From Bacillota bacterium (lineage in GTDB: Bacteria; Bacillota; Negativicutes; CTSoil-072): a stretch of 64,000 nucleotides of DNA. The notes under the pieces were generated by a model that saw nothing but the letters and a program-made list of their open reading frames with translations, was not told the origin of the DNA and made no database searches. A program made the position numbers and the translations under genes. The stretch covers positions 1-64,000 of the forward strand of contig JAGFZV010000003.1 in assembly GCA_017889545.1 (NCBI GenBank), in the 5' to 3' direction. Below, piece after piece: positions 10,658 to 20,871 of this stretch. The first letter of the stretch is position 1. The number at the start of each line of letters is the position of its first letter.

Positions 10658-11029
10658 TTAGCGTTGCGGAACAATCTCCAGCCAATACCCATCCGGATCA
10701 CAAATAAAATAAATCCCCATCGCCTTATTTTCATAGCAGATGCAATTCATTTTTTTATGAAGCGCATAGGCAGCTTCCATATCATCGGTAATGAACGCCA
10801 AGTGGAATTCATTCTCACCCAAGTTGTACGGTTCCGTCCGGCCTTTGAGCCATGTCAGTTCCAGTTTATGCGGCGTCGTTCCATCGCCAAGAAAAACGAG
10901 AATAAAGCTGCCGTCTGCCGCTTCATGCCGCCTTGTTTCCGTTAATTGCAACGCTTCCTTATAAAAAGCAATGCTCTTTTCCAGATCCAGCACATTAAAA
11001 TTATTATGAGCCATTGTAAATTTCATCAT
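10658..11029 (-). CDS. VOC/glyoxalase-like protein
   Basis: MMKFTMAHNNFNVLDLEKSIAFYKEAL...ICDPDGYWLEIV, a glyoxalase I-type motif pattern. Confidence 0.88.
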   Translation of the reverse strand: MMKFTMAHNNFNVLDLEKSIAFYKEALQLTETRRHEAADGSFILVFLGDGTTPHKLELTWLKGRTEPYNLGENEFHLAFITDDMEAAYALHKKMNCICYENKAMGIYFICDPDGYWLEIVPQR

Positions 11030-11061
11030 CGCGCCTCCTCAAGCATTTTGTCTTTTTTCTT

Positions 11062-11439
11062 TTACCCCGCCAGCCGCGCGGTTAACATTCCCAGCCAGGT
11101 TGCAAAAAAGCCGAGAACGCAATTGGCGGCGACATTCGAGATCGCGGCCGCGACCTCGGCATCCTCCAACAATTTGAAGGTCTCATAACTAAAAGAAGAA
11201 AACGTTGTCAACCCGCCAACAAACCCAACCGTCACCAACAGTCGCCAATATGGACTAATCAAAAGCCGTTCCGTCGCAAGCGTCATAAATGCGCCAATAA
11301 TAAAACAGCCGATGACATTCACGATCAACGTACCATATGGAAACGAAGGGCCAAACCGGCCTGCCGCCCATGTCGAAACGAGATAGCGCGTAACGGCGCC
11401 AATACTGCCGCCGATCGCCACTGCCAGAATCTTCATCAT
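11062..11439 (-). CDS. crcB: Fluoride efflux transporter CrcB/Fluc
   Basis: GGSIGAVTRYLVS, PYGTLIVNVIGCFIIG, GGLTTFSSFSYE. Confidence 0.95.
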   Translation of the reverse strand: MMKILAVAIGGSIGAVTRYLVSTWAAGRFGPSFPYGTLIVNVIGCFIIGAFMTLATERLLISPYWRLLVTVGFVGGLTTFSSFSYETFKLLEDAEVAAAISNVAANCVLGFFATWLGMLTARLAG

Positions 11440-11464
11440 GCCTATGCACCCCTATAATCCATGG

Positions 11465-11812
11465 CTACCGCGTTGGCGGTTTTTGCCCGTATTTGATTAC
11501 TTCAATATCTTCAAGAGTTACCATACCTTCTTTTACAATTTCATCGAGGTACGGCATTAATTTTTCCATATACTCTTCACTGTCAACGATTTCTACCAGC
11601 AAAGGCAAATCGCTGGACAAATCCAGCAAGTGCGCACTATGAATACGGCTATGCGCACCATAGCCCATTACACCGCGAAACACAGTTGCCCCAGCCATAT
11701 CCAGTTCCTTCGCCTTCATCACAATGGCTTGATATAAAGCCTTGCCCTGCCAATGATCGTCTTCACCAATATATACCCGCAACCGCTTCGCTTTACTGGT
11801 TATCTTCGCCAT
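11465..11812 (-). CDS. DUF190 family protein
   Basis: KRLRVYIGEDDHWQGKALYQAIV...GATVFRGVMGYGAHS; typical crcB neighbour. Confidence 0.9.
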   Translation of the reverse strand: MAKITSKAKRLRVYIGEDDHWQGKALYQAIVMKAKELDMAGATVFRGVMGYGAHSRIHSAHLLDLSSDLPLLVEIVDSEEYMEKLMPYLDEIVKEGMVTLEDIEVIKYGQKPPTR

Positions 11813-11848
11813 CCAATCCCCTCCCCCGATTTTACTCTCTACTGACCA

Positions 11849-12574
11849 TTATAGCCGATCTAATGCCAATAACAACCCATACAGCAATGCCTGCGGGCGA
11901 GGCGGACAACCAGGGACATAGATATCCACCGGAACCAGCTTATCCACACTGCCGCGAATCGCATAGCTGTCGCCGAAGGTCCGGCCGCCGGCAGCACACG
12001 CGCCGACCGCCATAACCAATTTAGGCGTGGGCGTTGCTTCATAAGTCATTTGCAGCGCCTGCGTAAGGTTACGGGTAACCACTCCGGTAACCATCAACAG
12101 ATCCGCATGCCGGGGCGAAGGAACAAAATCGATCCCGTATTGCTGCAAATCATAAATTGGATTATTCAAGGCCGCCATTTCAAAGTCACAGGCGTTGCAA
12201 GATCCGGCATCGACGTGACGAATATGCATCGAACGGTTCAGCACCCGGCGAATTTTTTTACGCAATTCATTTCCCGCCGTTTCGGTCAAAGAGCCGGACA
12301 GCGTCGCCAATTTATACTGACCGGTATTTTTGATGAGCTGAGCCTCACAGCGCTCAATGCAGCGGCCGCAAAAAATACAGTCCTTATCATTCACTTGCAC
12401 GCGGCCATTCTGAATGACAATCGCGCCCGTCGGGCAGGTCTCGCTGCAAGCCATGCAAGCTCCGCAGTCTTGTTTGCCGGCGCGCATGGCGCCGCGAAAC
12501 CGATGAGGCGCAGACGTCGCATCCAGTTTTTCCGTAACAACTCCTGTATTGATAATTTTACTCAATAAAGACAT
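11849..12574 (-). CDS. HyfH-HyfI fusion: 2x[4Fe-4S] ferredoxin domain plus NuoB-like hydrogenase small subunit
   Basis: CGACMACSETCP and CIFCGRCIERCE followed by CNACDFE, GACAAGG, PGCPPRP; start at 12574. Confidence 0.88.
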   Translation of the reverse strand: MSLLSKIINTGVVTEKLDATSAPHRFRGAMRAGKQDCGACMACSETCPTGAIVIQNGRVQVNDKDCIFCGRCIERCEAQLIKNTGQYKLATLSGSLTETAGNELRKKIRRVLNRSMHIRHVDAGSCNACDFEMAALNNPIYDLQQYGIDFVPSPRHADLLMVTGVVTRNLTQALQMTYEATPTPKLVMAVGACAAGGRTFGDSYAIRGSVDKLVPVDIYVPGCPPRPQALLYGLLLALDRL

Positions 12575-12588
12575 TCTATCCCGCCTCT

Positions 12589-14100
12589 CTATCGGTCTAT
12601 GCAGGCATAGCATAGTTCAAAACTTTTATTGATCAACGGAAAATCCGGTATAATGTTTCCGGGATCTGCAACAGCCACCGCCGGCCAATTTGCGTAAGAC
12701 GCGGAGCGAACAAAATAACGGTAAATCGTATTGCCTTCCCCGATCATCAGCCAATGAACATTTCCGCCCCGCGGCGACTCACTCCAGCCAAAACCGCTGC
12801 TGTACGGCTTTATCGCTGGAATTTCCACGCGTAATGTCCCGGAAGGCAATCCGGCAAGCGCCTGCCGCAGGATACGAATGGATTGGATGGTTTCGTCGGC
12901 GCGAACCCAAAGACGGGCAGCCACATCACCGCTGGTGTACACGGGAACCTTAAAATTCATATTTTGATAGGCCGCATAAGGAACATCCCGGCGCATATCC
13001 TTAGAAATACCCGAGGCTCTGGCCGCTACGCCAACAACGCTTAAGTCCAATGCGGCCTGCCGGGGCAATATCCCGGTAGTATTGACCCGGTCCAAAAAAG
13101 CATCATTTTCCCGCAGCAAGTCAAGCACCTCAATAAAGTCCGTTTCAATCGCCCGCAGCATGCGGGAAATCTCATGCGCAATTTCTGTAGTAATATCAAG
13201 AGCAGCGCCGCCCGGCACAATCAATCCGCGCAGAAAGCGGTTGCCGGTAACCAATTCATTCAACCGCATTAATTCTTCTTTCAACCGGGCGCCATTACTG
13301 ACGCCAACGGCAAACCCCAAACCTGCGCACAGATTCCCGATATCGCCGACATGATTATGCAGCCGTTCCAATTCCGCCACAATGACGCGCAAATAACGCG
13401 CCCGATTGGAAATTACAGCTCCGGCAATCGATTCCACCGCTTGGGAATAAGATAAAGCATGCGAGGCTGTACAAGCGCCGCAAATCCGTTCCGCCTGATA
13501 AAAAGCCTTATCGATTGTCAGTCCTTCGACTGCTTTTTCAATCCCCCGATGTGTAAAAAACAGTTTTGCATCCAAATGGATTGTATTTTCACCGGCTTGG
13601 CTAAAACGGAAATGACCCGGTTCAATAATTCCGGCATGAATCGGCCCAACCGGCACTTCAAAAACACCTTCCCCGTGCACATACTCCATCTTGTATTCTT
13701 CGCTGACGGTCGGCACCGGAGTATGAATATCAAAATCCTTGCACAGCGGATGGTGATCGTGCGGCCAATTTTCATGCAGCACCAATGGACGAAGATCCGG
13801 ATGACCAATCGGCTTCAGCCCAAATAGGTCATGGATCTCCCGTTCATACCAAGCAGCTGCCGAAGTCACCGGCACCACGGAAGGAAACTCCAGCGGCTCC
13901 GACTCATGCAATTGCGCCTTTAAAATTTTGAAATACGGCGTTTGCGCCAGAGAAAAAATGCAGTAAATCGCGAAATGTCCATCGATCTGCCGTTCATCGT
14001 TGGCAAACATCGCCACTAAAGAATTACGCCCATTATCGTATGCCTTTGCAGCCGCAGCTTGCAAATCACCGGCCCAAATTTTTTCTTGTTCCATCGTCAT
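12589..14100 (-). CDS. HyfG-like [NiFe]-hydrogenase large subunit with N-terminal NuoC-like domain (group 4)
   Basis: L1-like RICGACTASH; C-terminal L2-like ELCYACIDR immediately followed by stop; NuoC-like N terminus. Confidence 0.87.
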   Translation of the reverse strand: MTMEQEKIWAGDLQAAAAKAYDNGRNSLVAMFANDERQIDGHFAIYCIFSLAQTPYFKILKAQLHESEPLEFPSVVPVTSAAAWYEREIHDLFGLKPIGHPDLRPLVLHENWPHDHHPLCKDFDIHTPVPTVSEEYKMEYVHGEGVFEVPVGPIHAGIIEPGHFRFSQAGENTIHLDAKLFFTHRGIEKAVEGLTIDKAFYQAERICGACTASHALSYSQAVESIAGAVISNRARYLRVIVAELERLHNHVGDIGNLCAGLGFAVGVSNGARLKEELMRLNELVTGNRFLRGLIVPGGAALDITTEIAHEISRMLRAIETDFIEVLDLLRENDAFLDRVNTTGILPRQAALDLSVVGVAARASGISKDMRRDVPYAAYQNMNFKVPVYTSGDVAARLWVRADETIQSIRILRQALAGLPSGTLRVEIPAIKPYSSGFGWSESPRGGNVHWLMIGEGNTIYRYFVRSASYANWPAVAVADPGNIIPDFPLINKSFELCYACIDR

Positions 14101-15575
14101 CAACCTCCCACAACAATCGTCGCTGCCTGCGTTAAAATAGTGTGGAGCCATGAGGGCAGAAACATACCGCCGATCACAACAATCCCGACGGACAACACCA
14201 ACGCCGCCATAGCAGGAGCGCCTACGCGCTGAAACTCAAGCTTCTTAGGGGTTGGTCCGAAGCACATTCGCAAACAATAATACATCATGCCGGCAAAAAT
14301 ACCACTCATCAACAATAATGTCACACCGCCCAACATCGGATATCCGCCAACAAATGCCGCCCAAATAAGAGTAAATTTGCTGACAAAAATAGAAAACGGC
14401 GGTGATCCGGTAATCGCCAATACCGCGATCATAAACAGTGTGCCCAAAATTGGCGAAACATTCATCAATCCGCGAATCCGGACAATATTTTTGGTTTGAT
14501 ATTCTTGTGTAATGACCCCCGCCAAATAAAACAAGGCGGACTTTGCTACAGCATGATTCACAATATGCAGCAATGCGCCGTAAACCGCTAAGGGGCTGCC
14601 TATTCCTAAGCCAAACGTGATCAAGCCAATATGCTCGACGCTGGAATAGGCCAACAGACGCTTCAGATCATGCTGTACCAAAATAAAAGGAACCGCAATG
14701 AGAATAGAAGCCAGTCCAAAGACGATCAGCAAATTATGCACAAATTCACTGCCTACAGCCTCCTGCACAACAATCATATTGCGCATAATCACATACAATG
14801 CACAGCTCAACAGCGCCCCTGACAATAGCCCGCTAACCGGTGACGGCGCCTGACTATGAGCATCCGGGAGCCACGTATGCATCGGCGCAAGACCGGCCTT
14901 CGTTCCATATCCAATGAAAATAAAAACAAAAGCCAGCTTGACCATGGCCGGATCCAGTAAAAAGCCAATATCCCGCAGCATCAGCCAATTCAACGCCTCA
15001 GAACCGTTCCCATTCACATTCAACTGCGTGTAGTACAGGATAATCGTTCCCAATAAAGCCAGACAAATGCCTACCGTGCAAACCATAACGTATTTCCACG
15101 CCGCTTCCAACGCAGAACGATTGAAATAAAAAGCGACCAGCAACGCTGAAGCCAATGTAGTCGCTTCAATCGCAACCCACATTAACCCCAGGTTGCCGAC
15201 TACCAGAACGCAAATCATTGTAAAAATAAAAAGATTTAATAGTCCATAATAACGCGCCAGCATTTGCAGTGAAATATGTCCGTCCTTCAAATCCCTCTCC
15301 ATGTAAGAAGTGGAAAACAAAACGGAAGTAAACGACAATACCGCCACAACCAATAGCAGCACAGCACTAAGGTAGTCCACATACAGTATCCCGGCGGAAA
15401 AGACTTTGCAAAGCGTTATCTGATAAATAATCGCCAAGAGCGTCAAACTGGTGAAAATACTTCCCGTAAGATTGATGACCTTGATCGTCTGCGGTTTTGC
15501 AGCCAGCATCGTTACCGTTCCGGTTAATAACGGCAAGAAAAGTGCCAATATAATAAATTCACGCATCGTTATCAT
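14100..15575 (-). CDS. HyfF-like proton-translocating subunit (NuoN/M/L family)
   Basis: Multi-TM; KAGLAPMHTWLPDAHSQAPSPVSGLLSG; LKRLLAYSSVEHIG. Confidence 0.9.
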   Translation of the reverse strand: MITMREFIILALFLPLLTGTVTMLAAKPQTIKVINLTGSIFTSLTLLAIIYQITLCKVFSAGILYVDYLSAVLLLVVAVLSFTSVLFSTSYMERDLKDGHISLQMLARYYGLLNLFIFTMICVLVVGNLGLMWVAIEATTLASALLVAFYFNRSALEAAWKYVMVCTVGICLALLGTIILYYTQLNVNGNGSEALNWLMLRDIGFLLDPAMVKLAFVFIFIGYGTKAGLAPMHTWLPDAHSQAPSPVSGLLSGALLSCALYVIMRNMIVVQEAVGSEFVHNLLIVFGLASILIAVPFILVQHDLKRLLAYSSVEHIGLITFGLGIGSPLAVYGALLHIVNHAVAKSALFYLAGVITQEYQTKNIVRIRGLMNVSPILGTLFMIAVLAITGSPPFSIFVSKFTLIWAAFVGGYPMLGGVTLLLMSGIFAGMMYYCLRMCFGPTPKKLEFQRVGAPAMAALVLSVGIVVIGGMFLPSWLHTILTQAATIVVGG

Positions 15576-16198
15576 CCCTTTAATTTTTTTAACACGCTGG
15601 TATCCGTGGTCATAAAAGATAACTTTAACCGGTAAGTCAATATGACCAACACCACAACCGCTACGAGGACATCAAGGAAAATTCCCAACTCAATTACCAG
15701 CGGCAAGCCCATCGTTACCGATAATCCCAATAAATACAGCCCATTTTCCATTGTGATCAAGCCAATAATCTGCATGACCGCCTGCCTTCTGGTCATAATA
15801 AGCAAAAGACCAATCAGCACAAGCGACACCGACGCCGCCAATGCATCGCGGCTCAATACTCCCGGCAATTGCCGGTCAATCAGCCAATAAGCCATAACAA
15901 TCAGCATGGCAGACGCGACAAAAGAATTCGTCGGACCCAAAATAGGGTTCGCTTCCCTCTCACGCCGTAAAATTTTCACAACCCGAAACAAAGCAAACGG
16001 AATCAAACCCGCTTTTATTAAAACGGTTAACACCGCAGCAATATACATATGAGCTTCGCCGGTATTCCAACCGGCCTGCAAACAGGCCACAGTCACCATA
16101 ATCGACTGAAAAAGCAAAATTTTAACGGCTGTCCGCAAATTAGAAACACGCGATAATACCATCGCGGTGAATAATAACAGGACGGTCAACAAATTCAC
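15572..16198 (-). CDS. HyfE-like membrane subunit
   Basis: Multi-TM ORF overlapping hyfF; position and length match HyfE. Confidence 0.8.
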   Translation of the reverse strand: MNLLTVLLLFTAMVLSRVSNLRTAVKILLFQSIMVTVACLQAGWNTGEAHMYIAAVLTVLIKAGLIPFALFRVVKILRREREANPILGPTNSFVASAMLIVMAYWLIDRQLPGVLSRDALAASVSLVLIGLLLIMTRRQAVMQIIGLITMENGLYLLGLSVTMGLPLVIELGIFLDVLVAVVVLVILTYRLKLSFMTTDTSVLKKLKG

Positions 16199-16217
16199 CG
16201 GTCAAACTCCTCCTTCC

Positions 16218-17120
16218 CTATTGCGCCGCCAGAGCCAATAGCGATAATAATCCGGACAATGCCATAAAATTCGGCACCTTAAACAACCTCATCTTATTCG
16301 TAACCGTTTCTGCCACAGCAAGAGACACGGCTACAAGTACAACCTTCACGACAATAGATATTCCCTGTAACAAGAGCGATCCTGCTCCAAACGAAGGCCA
16401 TGGAACGAACAGCAATACAAACAGCAGGATCAAAATCAGCTGTTTGAGCGCCGCAGCCCAAAAAATAAGCCCCAGCGGCCGTCCTGAATATTCGAGCACC
16501 ATTCCTTCATGGATCATCGTAAGCTCCAAATGCGTATCCGGATTGTCAACCGGAATACGTCCGCTCTCGGCAAGCATGACAATGAAAAATGCACCCGCCG
16601 CAAAAAAGTAAGACAAAGAAAATGTTTCCTGCATTGCCGTACCGGCCATCGCAAACAAATTCGTCGATCCGCTGCGTACCGCAACCGTCAGCATAGCCAA
16701 AAGCAGTACCGGTTCCACCAGCACGGAAATAAACATTTCACGAGATCCACCCATGCCGCCAAACGCGCTGCCGGCATCCAGGGAAGAAAGCACCAGGAAA
16801 AACCGTCCGGCGGCCAATAAATAAATGAATACCAGCAAATCATTGGCAAACCCGCCGCCATAAAGCCAAATTGGGAGAAATGCGGCGGCAGCCAAGGCTG
16901 CGGTAAAGTAAATGTACGGTGTGATCCGGAAAATCCAGGACACCGTCGGTGATTCCACGCTATCCTTCGCCAATAGTTTCAAAATATCGTAATACAATTG
17001 CCGAAGTACCGGGCCCCGCCGATTTTGCAGCCGGGCTTTGGCTTTTTTGATCACCCCTACAACTAAAGGCGCCGCCATCAACAAGATAAGCGCCTGTATC
17101 GCATCAATAAACATCGTCAT
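16218..17120 (-). CDS. HyfC/HycD-like (NuoH family) subunit
   Basis: RRGPVLRQLYYDILKLLAKDSV; ESGRIPVDNPDTHLELTMIHEGMVLEYSG. Confidence 0.9.
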   Translation of the reverse strand: MTMFIDAIQALILLMAAPLVVGVIKKAKARLQNRRGPVLRQLYYDILKLLAKDSVESPTVSWIFRITPYIYFTAALAAAAFLPIWLYGGGFANDLLVFIYLLAAGRFFLVLSSLDAGSAFGGMGGSREMFISVLVEPVLLLAMLTVAVRSGSTNLFAMAGTAMQETFSLSYFFAAGAFFIVMLAESGRIPVDNPDTHLELTMIHEGMVLEYSGRPLGLIFWAAALKQLILILLFVLLFVPWPSFGAGSLLLQGISIVVKVVLVAVSLAVAETVTNKMRLFKVPNFMALSGLLSLLALAAQ

Positions 17121-17123
17121 CCA

Positions 17124-19151
17124 TTACCACCCCGCGTTCCATATCAAAACCAAAACCGTAACCGCCATAATATAGCCGATATACAGCTGCAGACTGCCTG
17201 CCTGTATCGTTTTCATAAACCGGGCCGTCAGAAGAATGGTTCGATTAATAGGCCGATACACCATATCGTTAAATACATAGGTAATCGCTACCTGATAGGA
17301 CAACCGGCGGCCAAAATAATGGTTCGTATCGATTTCGTCCACAATGGTTTCCCGCTGCGGACGCAAAACGCTGTGAAAAACTCTCCGAATCGGCCCGGAA
17401 AAACCAGTCGCCGTATATTGCATATGCGAAGTCGGTACAATGCCGCAAGTCCAGGTTTCCCCTTTGATCGTCCGCGGGCTTCCGTAAAGATGCGAAAGAC
17501 CAACCGCTATCAGCACACCGATCAATAAAATGCCTATGGTCAATGGAATTGACAGGCCGCCGGCATTGGCGCCGGTAAACGCAATCGAATACCAATTTGC
17601 CGAAAGCAGCTCGCCAGCATGTAACCCGGAGAAATCAGCCAATACAGACGAAATCAACGTGATCATTCCCTGCGGCCAAACTCCGAGTAAAACACACAAA
17701 ACCGCCAATCCGGCCATCGGCGCCAACATGATATAGGAAACTTCCTGCGCATTTTCAGCCCGCAGACTGCGCGGCTTCGCCAAAAACGCAATCCCAAACG
17801 CCTTTACAAAACAAGCGGCCGCCAGTGCACCGGTCAAACCTAAGAGAGCAATCAAAACCATGCCCGCCAATTTTGCCGCCACGCCACTCACAGCCTGGGG
17901 CAGCAAAAAGAGAGCCTGAAAGGTCAGCCACTCGCTGATAAATCCATTCAAAGGAGGCAAAGCGGCGATTGTCGCAGCGCCAACTAAAAAGAAGACAGCC
18001 GTATACGGCATTTTTTTGATTAAACCGCCCAACCGTTCGATATCTTTCGTATGAGTAGACTGCAGCACTGCCCCGGCACCCATAAACAACAGCGATTTAA
18101 ACACCGCATGATTAAAAGCATGGTATAAAACAGCGCTCCAGGACAAACCGGCCATCAAAGGTTCTCCCTTGCTCATAAAGATCATTCCACTGCCTATTCC
18201 CAACAACATTATTCCAATGTTTTCCACACTGGAATAAGCCAGCAATCGTTTCAGATCGTTCTCCATCAATGCATACAACACGCCGAGAACACACGATAAA
18301 ATCGCGATCGCAAGGATCAGCCCGCCCCACCAAACCGGTCCCGCTCCCAAAAAATCAAGAAAAAATCGGCACATGCCATAAATAGCCGTCTTAATCATCA
18401 CTCCGGACATCAGCGCAGAAATATGACTTGGCGCAACCGGATGAGCCTGCGGCAGCCAAATATGCAGAGGAATCATACCGGCTTTCGTACCGAAACCGAC
18501 AAATGCGCATAAAAACACAATGTTTCGCGTCGTCGCCGAAAGAGCGCTGCCGTCAAACCGGATAAAATCCATACTGCCCGCGGCAACTGTCAGCAGCAAA
18601 AAAGCGGAAATAATAAAGATCGTCCCCACATGCGTCATCACAATATACACAAATGCAGCGCGCGTATTCGCCGGCTTCTCATATTCAAAATTGACCAGCA
18701 GAAAAGAAACGATCGACATCACTTCCCAGGCAATCACAAAAGCCGCTACATGGCTTACCGTAATAACCATTACCATACTCAATAAAAACACATTAAAGAG
18801 ACCGGTCATCAAGCCATAGCGGTTTCCGTAATACTCCTTGCTGTAGCCCATCGCATACACACTGGCCGCAAGGCCGCCAACGCCGATCAGCAATAAAAAG
18901 AACGCTGCTAAAAGGTCAACTCTCGCAGTCATTACTCCAAAAGGCAGCGAGAGCGGCAGCGGGAATTCCAGCGCTCCCTGCCGAAAAACAAAAATTGCAC
19001 ACAGTATCGTCGCCAAACATCCCAGCGCCGCTAACCCGTGTGCAACATAGTTGATCTTGCCAGAATGTCTTCCGCCGAAAAATACCGATAGTCCTCCCGC
19101 AAAAAAGAAAACGAACATTAAATAATACCAATCCACAGCAACCATTTGCAT
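17124..19151 (-). CDS. HyfB-like (NuoL/MrpA family) subunit
   Basis: 675 aa; GTKAGMIPLHIWLPQAHPVAPSHISALMSG; LKRLLAYSSVENIG. Confidence 0.9.
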   Translation of the reverse strand: MQMVAVDWYYLMFVFFFAGGLSVFFGGRHSGKINYVAHGLAALGCLATILCAIFVFRQGALEFPLPLSLPFGVMTARVDLLAAFFLLLIGVGGLAASVYAMGYSKEYYGNRYGLMTGLFNVFLLSMVMVITVSHVAAFVIAWEVMSIVSFLLVNFEYEKPANTRAAFVYIVMTHVGTIFIISAFLLLTVAAGSMDFIRFDGSALSATTRNIVFLCAFVGFGTKAGMIPLHIWLPQAHPVAPSHISALMSGVMIKTAIYGMCRFFLDFLGAGPVWWGGLILAIAILSCVLGVLYALMENDLKRLLAYSSVENIGIMLLGIGSGMIFMSKGEPLMAGLSWSAVLYHAFNHAVFKSLLFMGAGAVLQSTHTKDIERLGGLIKKMPYTAVFFLVGAATIAALPPLNGFISEWLTFQALFLLPQAVSGVAAKLAGMVLIALLGLTGALAAACFVKAFGIAFLAKPRSLRAENAQEVSYIMLAPMAGLAVLCVLLGVWPQGMITLISSVLADFSGLHAGELLSANWYSIAFTGANAGGLSIPLTIGILLIGVLIAVGLSHLYGSPRTIKGETWTCGIVPTSHMQYTATGFSGPIRRVFHSVLRPQRETIVDEIDTNHYFGRRLSYQVAITYVFNDMVYRPINRTILLTARFMKTIQAGSLQLYIGYIMAVTVLVLIWNAGW

Positions 19152-19248
19152 CTCCTACCTTGATATTTTGTCACGTGACTATTAGTATACCACAAAATCA
19201 TGAAAAAACGAGCTTGTCTTATACAAAAATTGCATTATTATTCATTTT

Positions 19249-20871
19249 CTAGTGCTGCCGCAACAATCGGCATTTATGCAATACAGAACATAACTTGCCG
19301 CCAAACAACGGAATTCGGACAATATCACGTTCTCCCACTCCGCCTAAAATCAACAATAGAATACAATAACTCAAACAGCCTAACGCAAACGTAAGCATCG
19401 TCACAGAGATCGCATTAGCCAGCAAATTTTCCAAATAACCGTATGCCAAAATCATGGAAAAACCCATCACACAAGCCGCAACGCTGCTCTTGAAGAAAGC
19501 TTCCCTGCCCATTGTAAACTTCGCATACCGTCTGACCCAATAGATATTCAACCCAGCAGCCAGCCCAATATCAACCACCGTCGCCCATGCCGCACCTTCA
19601 ATCCCCAGCCAAGGCACCGCGGTCAGCGTCCAGTTTAAAACCACTTTGATCACGGCAGCAAGACCCATGTTCAACACAGGAATCAAAGTCAGTCCCATCC
19701 CCTGCAAGGAACCTGTGGAAATCTGATGCAAGCCCAGGAAAAAAACAGACAAAGCCAAAATGCGGATCGAACCGCCGGCCTGAGGGGCATTATACACAAT
19801 GCCGGCAATCTGCTCCGCCAACAAGAACAAAATCACAACCCCGGGAATTGCGACAAGATAGGTGAGACGAAAAGCCGCCGAAATCTTCTGCCGCACTCCT
19901 TGAAAATCACCCAAAGAATGCGAGGCGGAAATTGCCGGTACCAGACTGACTGCCAGCGAAGCAGTGAGTATCGTTGCCAAATTGACTAACGGGACCGCCA
20001 TCCCGGTCAGATAGCCAAACAACTCCGTAGCCTGGTTAACCGAATAGCCTGCTTTTTCCAGTCGCAACGGCACAACAATCAAATCCAAATTGGCTACCAG
20101 AGGCAGCATAATACTGGATAAAGAAACCGGCCACGCCAAACTAACCAGGCGTTTTACAATTTTTTTGCCGCTTTCCCGTTCGACCGTCGCGCAGTTAATC
20201 TGCCCGTTGAAGCGATCTTGCAGCCGGCGGTAGTAATAGAACAAAGCGAGCAGCCCTGCCACCGATCCCACAGCCGCTCCCAGGCTAGCGCCGCCTGCAG
20301 CATAAGCCAGCCCCATTGGCAGCAATGCACCGGCAAAAATCAGCATAGCCGCGACCCGCATAATTTGCTCGATAATCTGTGATACAGCCGTCGGCGTCAT
20401 GATCTGCCAACCTTGCAAATACCCGCGAAAACTGGCCAAAATTGTAACAAAAAAAATGGCCGGCGAAAGCGCGATCAAAGAATAATAGGCTCGTGGATCA
20501 CGGATCACATGGAAATCGATCAACCAAGAGGCGCTGAGAAATAACACCACACTCAAGACCAAACCGGTAACCGTCAGTAACGCCAAGGAAAGATGAAACA
20601 CCCGTCTGGCGCCCCAAAAGTCATTCAGTGCGATCCGTTCCGCTGTCATGATTGAAATTGCGACCGGCAGCCCGGCTGATGAAATGTTCAAAGCCAACAG
20701 GTACAACGGGAAGGCCATTTGATACAGGCCAATCCCCTCACCGCCTAAAATTCTGGATAGAAAAATCCAGTTCAGCGACCCGATGACTTTTACAACCATC
20801 CCGCCGACCGTTAAAATCAGCGTTCCTTTTAAAAAGAGATTTCCACTGCTCACTGCGATTTTCCCCTGCAC
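19249..20871 (-). CDS. SpoVB/MATE-like polysaccharide flippase family protein
   Basis: 540-aa, 14-TM-like MOP-family ORF; GEGIGLYQMAFPLYLLALNISSAGLPVAIS. Confidence 0.85.
   Translation of the reverse strand: MQGKIAVSSGNLFLKGTLILTVGGMVVKVIGSLNWIFLSRILGGEGIGLYQMAFPLYLLALNISSAGLPVAISIMTAERIALNDFWGARRVFHLSLALLTVTGLVLSVVLFLSASWLIDFHVIRDPRAYYSLIALSPAIFFVTILASFRGYLQGWQIMTPTAVSQIIEQIMRVAAMLIFAGALLPMGLAYAAGGASLGAAVGSVAGLLALFYYYRRLQDRFNGQINCATVERESGKKIVKRLVSLAWPVSLSSIMLPLVANLDLIVVPLRLEKAGYSVNQATELFGYLTGMAVPLVNLATILTASLAVSLVPAISASHSLGDFQGVRQKISAAFRLTYLVAIPGVVILFLLAEQIAGIVYNAPQAGGSIRILALSVFFLGLHQISTGSLQGMGLTLIPVLNMGLAAVIKVVLNWTLTAVPWLGIEGAAWATVVDIGLAAGLNIYWVRRYAKFTMGREAFFKSSVAACVMGFSMILAYGYLENLLANAISVTMLTFALGCLSYCILLLILGGVGERDIVRIPLFGGKLCSVLHKCRLLRQH

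Noticed and set aside
10049-10734. ORFs 10372-10593 (+) and 10381-10734 (-) with repeated peptide blocks
   Set aside because: Products of the tandem 130-bp intergenic repeat read as protein.
11813-11848. Possible fluoride riboswitch upstream of the DUF190-crcB pair
   Set aside because: The intergenic gap is only about 36 bp and shows no recognisable riboswitch core.
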